DNA of 64,000 nt, taken from assembly GCF_001510715.1 (NCBI RefSeq), contig NZ_LMTJ01000015.1, positions 1 through 64,000 on the forward strand, written 5' to 3'. Source of the stretch: Bacillus sp. FJAT-29814 (GTDB lineage: Bacteria > Bacillota > Bacilli > Bacillales > Cytobacillaceae). A program made the position numbers and the translations under genes. Each line of letters begins with the position of its first letter. The stretch's first letter is position 1. A model generated the notes under the pieces. The model made no database searches and had not been told where the DNA came from. It saw only the letters and a program-made list of their open reading frames with translations. Below, piece by piece: positions 58,279-64,000 of the stretch.

Positions 58279-59448
58279 TCACGACTCCTTTGCCGTAACA
58301 AGTGCCGGCTCTTTCCACGCAAGGGTGATTCCAATCCCTACTACCAAAAATACAGTTGAAAAGTAAAATGGATAGTTCAGGTTGATATCGAATAAAATCC
58401 CGCCAGCTATCGGGCCGATGACGTTGCCAATGCTTGAGAACATCGAATTCATCCCGCCGACAAAGCCTTGTTCATCGCCGGCGATTCTCGATAAATATGT
58501 TGTTACCGCTGGACGCATCAAATCAAAGCCGACAAACACCGTAATGGTGACGAGCAGAATCGTCACATAGGTATGGACCACCGTCGTTAAAAATACCAGG
58601 GCTGTCGAAAAAATAAGACAATACCGGATTAAGACAATTTCCCCCAGCCTACGCATGAGCGGGGCAAAGAAGATAATTTGAAATATCGCTCCCAAAATTC
58701 CGCCGCCCATGATGATGATGGCAATATCCTTTGGTGTATAGCCGAATTTATGGTCGACAAACAAGGAAAATAACGACTCAAAAGATGATAAGCCAAACTG
58801 TGTAATAAAAATTACCATAAAAGAAATAAAGTACACCGGCGCAAAAATCCTGCGAAACCCTGTTTTTTGTCCCTTTACTTGTTCGGTTTCACTGCTTCGT
58901 TCTGGCTCACGAAGCAAAAATACCGATAAAATGGCCGCAAATAATCCGAGACCGGCAGCAAAGAAAAACGGTAGGCGCGGGCCGATTTCACCCAAAAAGC
59001 CGCCAATTCCCGGCCCGATAATAAAACCGGTTGAAATGGCCGCCGACATATAGCCAAGCGCCTTTGCCCGTTCATCCAATGTTGTAGTGTCAGCAATGAA
59101 TGCTGTTACACCTGGCATGATAAAGGCTGCACTGACGCCGCCAAGCATGCGCGAAATGAATAGGATCTCAACCGTTTTACCTATTCCAAATAAATATTCC
59201 GAGATACCAAAGATTACGAGCCCAATGACAATAATATTTTTTCGGCCATATCTGTCTGTCCAGCGGCCGGCAATTGGCGACACAATCAATTGGGTTAGTG
59301 CAAAGGCTGCAACCATATAGCCGACAACCGAACCGGATATATGCAGCTCATTCATAATAGCAGGGGTTACAGGAATGACAAGGCCAATCCCCAAAAAGGC
59401 AATTAACAGATTCATCAAGACAACGACTAACGCCATGCGTTTTTTCAT
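58279..59448 (-). CDS. MFS drug-type efflux transporter
   Basis: A 389-residue transporter with twelve helices. Loop motif PIAGRWTDRYGRKN near residue 60, motif C in FIIGPGIGGFLGEIGPRLPF near 145 (drug/H+ antiporter signature), and GFVGGMNSMFSSIGNVIGPIAGGILFD near 335. It is of the Bmr/Blt/NorA-like DHA1 group; the true substrate is not known. AAGGAGAAG-type ribosome site lies before the ATG. Alone on its strand. Confidence 0.88.
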   Translation of the reverse strand: MKKRMALVVVLMNLLIAFLGIGLVIPVTPAIMNELHISGSVVGYMVAAFALTQLIVSPIAGRWTDRYGRKNIIVIGLVIFGISEYLFGIGKTVEILFISRMLGGVSAAFIMPGVTAFIADTTTLDERAKALGYMSAAISTGFIIGPGIGGFLGEIGPRLPFFFAAGLGLFAAILSVFLLREPERSSETEQVKGQKTGFRRIFAPVYFISFMVIFITQFGLSSFESLFSLFVDHKFGYTPKDIAIIIMGGGILGAIFQIIFFAPLMRRLGEIVLIRYCLIFSTALVFLTTVVHTYVTILLVTITVFVGFDLMRPAVTTYLSRIAGDEQGFVGGMNSMFSSIGNVIGPIAGGILFDINLNYPFYFSTVFLVVGIGITLAWKEPALVTAKES

Positions 59449-59579
59449 AGTTCTTCTCCTTCAAATAAACCGCGATAACACCATTCTAATATAATTTCAT
59501 TTGTTTTTCCTTAGGCAGCCTTTATTGGCGTAGCGGGACCTCGTTTTTTCGCCTTCCACTGCTTCAATAACATAAATAG

Positions 59580-59640
59580 AAAAAAGCCCAAGAGGCAATG
59601 CGGTAATTAAAACAACTGCTGTCTCTTGGACTTTTTTTAT
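59580..59640 (-). terminator. Long terminator of the old yellow enzyme gene
   Basis: AAGCCCAAGAG (59584-59594) pairs with CTCTTGGACTT (59623-59633), one mismatch, with an inner partial stem; the minus strand continues TTTTTTC and the plus strand TTTTTTAT, so it may act both ways. Confidence 0.8.
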
Positions 59641-59663
59641 AATCATAATAGTAACTTATGTTT

Positions 59664-61655
59664 CTAAACTGTTTGCAATACCTTTTTCTCCCTGCAGTTC
59701 GTAACAATCGACTCCAAGACATAGGCTTTTTCAAAACCTTCTCGGGTCGCATCACCCAAAGAACCGTAGCCGGCAGCATCCCCTAATACAAACACATTTT
59801 CCATACAGCCTTTTAAAAGATTCTCTAATGGGTTATATGCCTCCACACCCATCGCAACAATCACATACTCCGATTCAAGCTCTGATTGTATCCCTGAAGC
59901 CAAGTCCTCGACAATCACACTGTTGAGCAGGATTTTTTCCAACTTGTGTTCCGTCACAATGTTCACATTTGCTTGTTGAAGCTTACCCAGAAGTCTTAAT
60001 CTTGTGTCAGTTCCAATACGTTTACTTGCTTTAGTCGGAATTTCTACATAGGTGACATCATTGCCGGCTTCAGCAAGGCGACGTGCCGTTCCGTGGCAGG
60101 TCATCCCACTGCCTACTACAGTAATTTTATTATTGGAAAATACGAGTTCCCGTAATTTTATGTCTTCATAGGTATATACTCGGTCTAAATCAATCCCCTC
60201 CACCTGTGGGAGCCTTGGTTTTCCGCCTGTGGCCAACAAAACTGCATAAGGGTTGAAAGCTATGATATCTTCGACAGCAGCTTCTGTATTCAAACGCACA
60301 TCAACATTCAAACGTTTCATTTCATGGCTGAGATAATCAATATGCCAAGTCATTTTCCTTCTATAAATCGGGTCCGTTACAAGGTGTAATTGCCCGCCAA
60401 GTTTATTTTCCTTTTCAAAAAGGGTTACGTTATATCCTTTTAATGTTAAGATTCTTGCCGCTTCCATTCCACCTGGTCCGCCACCGACAATTACAACATG
60501 GCGGTGTTCATTAAAAGTAAGAGGCTTTAGTTCTTTAAACTCCAGCTCTCGGCCTGCTCTGGCATTAATCGTACAGCGAATGTGCAGGTTAGCCGAAACG
60601 GAATGGATGCAATGGAGACAGTTAATGCATTTTCTAATTTCGCCTTCGCGTTCTTCAATTGCTTTGTTTACCCATTCAGGATCCGCGATTAATCCTCGGC
60701 CTATGGCCACAAAGTCCGCCTTCCCTTCGGCTAAAATGGTTTCCACAAATTGCGGTTCGCGAATGGACCCGACCGTAATCACTGGAATCGAAACTTCCTT
60801 TTTGATTGCCTCTGCCAGGTAGACTCTCCAGCCTTGTTCATAAAGCGGGGATTCAATGACTTTTTCCATAGAGTCATAGGTTCCGCAACTAATATGCAGT
60901 CCATCGACTCCCAGGTTTTCTAGGTACCTGCTTATGGCCTTACCTAGCTCTAAATCGATGCCCCCTTCTGTAAAATCATCCACATTAAGGCGGACAGTAA
61001 CAGGGTAATCCTCCCCGCATTCCTCTTTAATGCCGACAATGATTTCCTCGAGAAATTTCATTCGATTCTCAAAGCTTCCCCCGTATTCATCCGTCCGTAA
61101 ATTTGCCTCAGGGCTGAGGAATTGGTTAACTAAATAACCATGGGCTCCGTGGACTTCAACTCCGTCAATTCCGGCCCGCTTGCATCTAGCGGCGGACTGG
61201 ACAAATTTATGGACTAACTCTTTCACTTCCGCTGTCGTCAATTCTCTAGGTTCTTCCCCAACGGCTGCACAGGGTACACTACTTGGAGCAACGATTTGCT
61301 TCCCATTGATTAACGACGAATTCGACTGTCTACCTGCATGATGGATTTGGACAAATATCTTTGCCCCATATTTATGTACCGCATTGGCCAGACGGAAAAT
61401 CCCTGGAATAAAGCGATCATCGTCCAGCCTTAATTGCCGAACAAACCCTTTTCCATATTCAGAATCGATACTGGTAAATTCGACAATAATTAACCCAGTG
61501 CCGCCCTTCGCCCGTTCTTCATAATAGGCAATCAGGTGATCTGTAACTTCACCTTCGACACCAGCAAGGTTTGTTCCCATTGGCGGCATGACGATTCTGT
61601 TTTTTAGGGTTAATTCGCCTATTTTACCTTCTGTGAAAATGTGTTCGTACTTCAT
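59664..61655 (-). CDS. Old yellow enzyme / 2,4-dienoyl-CoA reductase-type flavoprotein
   Basis: A 663-residue NADH:flavin oxidoreductase. An FMN TIM barrel (residues 1-350; MPPMGTNLAG, VQIHHAGRQSN, GIDGVEVHGAHGYLVNQFLSP, DFVAIGRGLIADPEW) is followed by an Fe-S cluster site (CINCLHC near 355-361, with a further Cys at IRCTINA) and an FAD/NAD domain (VVIVGGGPGGMEAARIL near 390, KITVVGSGMTCHGTARRL near 520). The arrangement equals 2,4-dienoyl-CoA, enoate and bile-acid-inducible reductases. The start ATG at 61655 has AAGGAGG upstream. A perfect Rex-type operator overlies its promoter region, so NADH/NAD control is likely. Confidence 0.93.
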   Translation of the reverse strand: MKYEHIFTEGKIGELTLKNRIVMPPMGTNLAGVEGEVTDHLIAYYEERAKGGTGLIIVEFTSIDSEYGKGFVRQLRLDDDRFIPGIFRLANAVHKYGAKIFVQIHHAGRQSNSSLINGKQIVAPSSVPCAAVGEEPRELTTAEVKELVHKFVQSAARCKRAGIDGVEVHGAHGYLVNQFLSPEANLRTDEYGGSFENRMKFLEEIIVGIKEECGEDYPVTVRLNVDDFTEGGIDLELGKAISRYLENLGVDGLHISCGTYDSMEKVIESPLYEQGWRVYLAEAIKKEVSIPVITVGSIREPQFVETILAEGKADFVAIGRGLIADPEWVNKAIEEREGEIRKCINCLHCIHSVSANLHIRCTINARAGRELEFKELKPLTFNEHRHVVIVGGGPGGMEAARILTLKGYNVTLFEKENKLGGQLHLVTDPIYRRKMTWHIDYLSHEMKRLNVDVRLNTEAAVEDIIAFNPYAVLLATGGKPRLPQVEGIDLDRVYTYEDIKLRELVFSNNKITVVGSGMTCHGTARRLAEAGNDVTYVEIPTKASKRIGTDTRLRLLGKLQQANVNIVTEHKLEKILLNSVIVEDLASGIQSELESEYVIVAMGVEAYNPLENLLKGCMENVFVLGDAAGYGSLGDATREGFEKAYVLESIVTNCREKKVLQTV

Positions 61656-61673
61656 TTGTGATCCTCCTTTTCG

Positions 61674-61693
61674 TTTGTGAAATATTTCACAAA
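61674..61693 (-). promoter_or_regulatory. Rex-type operator upstream of the old yellow enzyme gene
   Basis: The sequence TTGTGAAATATTTCACAA (61675-61692) is a perfect palindrome fitting the Rex consensus TTGTGAA-N4-TTCACAA at every fixed position; one more pair extends it on each side. It lies 19-38 bp upstream of the start codon, just downstream of a TATAAT (revcomp of 61705-61710), where a bound repressor would block transcription. A CRP/FNR-type TGTGA-N6-TCACA reading is also possible. Confidence 0.8.
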
Positions 61694-61800
61694 TAACCAC
61701 AAAAATTATATACCATATTAATTTTAAAGGAAGTTGTGAGGAATTTTACCACCCTCATTTGATAGATTAGTGACAATTGTTTGTAAAATTTGCGAAATAT

Positions 61801-61831
61801 GAAAACAGGGCATTCCTACTGGATCTGCCCC
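61801..61831 (-). terminator. Probable terminator of the LLM/CatE operon
   Basis: GGGCA (61808-61812) pairs with TGCCC (61826-61830) around a 13-nt loop; the minus strand continues TGTTTTCAT. Short stem, modest support. Confidence 0.55.
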
Positions 61832-61858
61832 TAATTTATATTGCTTTCATTAAAAAGC

Positions 61859-62920
61859 TTATTTACTTGTTTCCCTTCGAACAACTGGAGCAATTTCCGT
61901 TGCTAGCAATTCGATCCCTTTTGCTACATTTTTAAATGGTTGACCGCCTATATCCAACTGTGCAAGGAAACGTTGGTGCCCAAAGAGTTCGTATTGTTTG
62001 AGAATTTTTTCGATCACCTGCTGTGGACTCCCCACAAATAATGCCGTATCCGGACTAGCCATATGTTCAAAGTCTTCCCTTGAGATCCTTGTGGCCATTC
62101 CACGTTGACGGTTCACATATCCCCAGTAATTGGAGTAATAAGGATAAAACTCGTCTTTTGCCTGCTGAGTTGTTTTAGCTAAATAAGCATGGCCTGTTAC
62201 TCCGACCTTTAAGTTTTGAGGCGCATGGCCCGCGTTTATTCCAGTTTGACGATAAAAATCGACCAGCAGCTTAAAACGACTTGGATTTCCACCCAAAATA
62301 GCCAAAGCCATTCCCACCCCAAATCTGCCGGCACGAACGGCACTCTCGGGCGTACCTCCCACTCCAATCCAAACTGGCAATTTTTCTTGTACCGGTCTCG
62401 GAGCAATTTCAGCATCCCTTAAAGAAGGACGGAACTTCCCCGACCACGTGACAGTCTCATTTTGGGTCAGCTGTAATAGAAGGTCCATATGTTCTTCAAA
62501 CAATTCATCATAATCATTTGTACTATAACCGAAAAGGGGAAAGGATTCGATAAATGCGCCCCTGCCGGCCAGTATTTCGGCGCGGCCATCGGAAAGCAAA
62601 TCCAATGTTGCAAAATCCTCAAATAGACGAACCGGATCAAGCGTGCTTAAAACACTTGTTGTACTTGTTAATCGAATTCGTTTTGTCACTTGTGCAATCG
62701 CAGCCAATATGACTGCTGGAGAAGAAGAAGCGTAATCCAAACGATGGTGTTCTCCTAGACCAAATACATCTAATCCAGCCTCATCAGCAAGTTTTGCGGC
62801 TTGAATGATTTCTTTTACTCTTTCCTTAGCCGTTAACGTCCTTCCGGTAAGGGGGTCCGGACCAATATCGGCAAGTGTGTAAATCCCTATTTCCATACCG
62901 GCACGTTCTTTAGAAGCCAT
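61859..62920 (-). CDS. LLM-class flavin-dependent oxidoreductase
   Basis: A 353-residue bacterial-luciferase-like monooxygenase fold. Motifs: MEIGIYTLADIGPDPLTG, AAKLADEAGLDVFGLGEHHRLDYASSSPAVILAAIAQVTKRIRLTSTTSVLSTLDPVR (residues 40-98), EILAGRGAFIESFPLFGYS near 115, and LPVWIGVGGTPESAVRAGRFG near 185. It binds F420 or FMN in other species; FMN is likely here because Bacillaceae normally lack F420. ATG has GGAGG 8 nt upstream. It lies 17 bp after the CatE-like gene, one operon. Confidence 0.91.
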   Translation of the reverse strand: MASKERAGMEIGIYTLADIGPDPLTGRTLTAKERVKEIIQAAKLADEAGLDVFGLGEHHRLDYASSSPAVILAAIAQVTKRIRLTSTTSVLSTLDPVRLFEDFATLDLLSDGRAEILAGRGAFIESFPLFGYSTNDYDELFEEHMDLLLQLTQNETVTWSGKFRPSLRDAEIAPRPVQEKLPVWIGVGGTPESAVRAGRFGVGMALAILGGNPSRFKLLVDFYRQTGINAGHAPQNLKVGVTGHAYLAKTTQQAKDEFYPYYSNYWGYVNRQRGMATRISREDFEHMASPDTALFVGSPQQVIEKILKQYELFGHQRFLAQLDIGGQPFKNVAKGIELLATEIAPVVRRETSK

Positions 62921-62937
62921 TTCGGATACCTCCTATC

Positions 62938-63789
62938 CTATACAGCTAACACTATTGCGTTTCCAGAAGGATCAAAGGTGATGAAACGGTTATTTTCTTC
63001 CAATACCTTTGCACCTATCTGCTTCAAATTGGTTACTGTTTGGTTACGAACGTCTTCGTTGTCAAAAATGAGTGTAAACGATTCAAGACCTACACTATTT
63101 TTGGCAGGAGGTGGAGCCCCTACTCCATTCCATGTGTTGACCCCTACATGATGGTGATATTTTCCGTAGGAGAGGAATAAGGCCTGCTCCCCGAATCGAT
63201 TGACTACGTCCATTCCCAGTCCTTTTACATAAAATTCTTCTGTTTTCTTTAGTTCTGACACGTGTAAATGAATGTGGCCCATTACCGTTTCAGCAGGCAT
63301 CCTTCGCCAAGGCTTATCCGGTGTAGCAAACTTAAGCAAAGTTTCAAAATCTAATGGATCAACTGCCATATCCACTTCATCGCCATGCCATTTCCATTCA
63401 GAAGGTACCCGATCACGATATATTTCAATCTCATTCCCATCTGGATCGTGCAGGTACAAGGCTTCACTGACAAGGTGATCAGAAGACCCAAAACGAATTC
63501 CCTTTTCCACCAAATGGACGACGATATTGGCTAAAGCCGATTGGTCTGGCAAAAGAATCGCAAAATGATATAAACCAGTAGTTCTTCCTTGTTTTGGTAT
63601 AACATCTTCAGGTTGTTCCAGTGATAAAAAACTTGTTTTCCCATCAGCTGTCAGTTTTACCGTTGAGCTTGTTTGTTCTAAAATATCGAATCCTAGGACA
63701 TTTTTATAAAATTCAATCGAACGTTGTAAATTTACCACTTTTACTTTTACATGCCCAACAAAAGTTATTGGTTTCTTATGAAATTCCAT
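62938..63789 (-). CDS. Catechol-2,3-dioxygenase-like VOC protein (CatE/MhqO family)
   Basis: A 283-residue protein with two VOC (glyoxalase/bleomycin-resistance fold) modules. Fold signatures FVGHVKVKVVNLQRSIEFYKNVLGFD (residues 10-35), GLYHFAILLPDQSAL, ALYLHDPDGNEIEIYRD near 110-126, and MGHIHLHVSELKKTEEFYVKGLGMD near 175, with YHHHVGVNTWNG near 215. The metal ligands His-His-Glu type residues (H in GHIHLH and YHHH) are kept. In B. subtilis the relatives CatE and MhqO respond to catechol and quinone stress. The DoxX gene upstream and LLM gene downstream complete the operon. Confidence 0.88.
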   Translation of the reverse strand: MEFHKKPITFVGHVKVKVVNLQRSIEFYKNVLGFDILEQTSSTVKLTADGKTSFLSLEQPEDVIPKQGRTTGLYHFAILLPDQSALANIVVHLVEKGIRFGSSDHLVSEALYLHDPDGNEIEIYRDRVPSEWKWHGDEVDMAVDPLDFETLLKFATPDKPWRRMPAETVMGHIHLHVSELKKTEEFYVKGLGMDVVNRFGEQALFLSYGKYHHHVGVNTWNGVGAPPPAKNSVGLESFTLIFDNEDVRNQTVTNLKQIGAKVLEENNRFITFDPSGNAIVLAV

Positions 63790-63813
63790 AGGTAACCCTC
63801 CAAGATTACTTTT

Positions 63814-64000
63814 TTATGATTGAAAAAACTTATGGTCTAATGACATCCTTGATTTCTCAGCAAATACAAAATAAATGGATACTGCTAATAATACAAGTTC
63901 ATGTTCAGATCCTGCCATTTGTCCATTGCCTAGAAAACCAAGTGAAAGTTTTACAGTAAAAATAGCACCTATCATAATTAATGCAAAAACAGTAGTAACA
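63814..64000 (-). CDS. DoxX family membrane protein, C-terminal end (cut by window)
   Basis: Partial gene: about 61 codons are visible up to the stop at 63814-63816, the start lies beyond 64000. The visible end reads IMIGAIFTVKLSLGFLGNG, QMAGSEHELVLLAVSIYFVF and a polar tail SRMSLDHKFFQS. This matches the last helices of DoxX proteins such as CatD and MhqP of B. subtilis, which are encoded next to a CatE/MhqO dioxygenase. It precedes the CatE-like gene by 24 bp in the same direction. Confidence 0.82.
   Translation of the reverse strand, partial: VTTVFALIMIGAIFTVKLSLGFLGNGQMAGSEHELVLLAVSIYFVFAEKSRMSLDHKFFQS

Overview
The window comes from an endospore-forming, Gram-positive Bacillaceae genome (Bacillus/Neobacillus-like), of moderate GC content. 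The evidence is gene content and order. It holds the Bacillus core block sprT-like / tex / ndoA-ndoAI / alr / ydcC / acpS / rhomboid / ydbT-ydbS / cshA / murF / ddl, an alpha/beta-type small acid-soluble spore protein, a gerA-type germination operon and the 37-residue cortex protein CmpA. T-box and guanidine-I leader RNAs and strong AGGAGG ribosome sites also fit. Species cannot be fixed from the window alone.

Layout. 1-480: five tRNA genes, all on the minus strand, the near end of a tRNA cluster. 0.6-14.7 kb: conserved core block, mostly minus strand, for protein quality control, RNA toxin-antitoxin, D-alanine and peptidoglycan precursor synthesis, ACP activation and a DEAD-box helicase. The rsb-sigB stress operon that follows ndoA in B. 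subtilis is absent here. 14.9-25 kb: transport and envelope genes (nickel/cobalt permease-like protein, MgtE, RodA-like polymerase, DedA, MFS), a guanidine-I riboswitch with a ykkCD exporter pair, a DinB-like protein, and an arginyl-tRNA synthetase behind a T-box. 25.1-29.4 kb: spore protein and gerXA-XC-XB operon. 29.5-35.3 kb: SPFH protein with a tiny Arc-like gene, PAP2 phosphatase, three-gene ABC exporter, NERD protein. 35.8-45.7 kb: LysM/M14 peptidase, methyltransferase, GlcD-type oxidase, a 2-oxoacid dehydrogenase E1/E2 operon without E3, and small enzymes. 45.8-56.9 kb: a peptide-use locus with a cytosolic gamma-glutamyltransferase, split ChrA transporter, Opp/Dpp importer, Lrp-type regulator and M29 aminopeptidase. 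57-64 kb: L,D-transpeptidase, MFS exporter, and an electrophile/quinone-type cluster (old yellow enzyme, LLM flavoenzyme, CatE-like dioxygenase, truncated DoxX gene).

Non-coding structure is unusually rich. Three unrelated intergenic repeat families lie at about 10.1 and 35.3 kb (family A), 20.2 kb (B) and 31.3 kb (C). They share one design: units of about 51-53 bp with imperfect complementary ends, mostly between convergent genes. A separate GC-rich repeat looks inserted into the variable stem of the guanidine riboswitch. A perfect Rex-type operator sits in front of the old yellow enzyme gene. A consensus promoter followed at once by an intrinsic terminator precedes the methyltransferase. 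The ordinary core genes hold few surprises; the best second-look targets are the repeat arrays, the regulatory RNAs and operators, and the peptide/ChrA locus.
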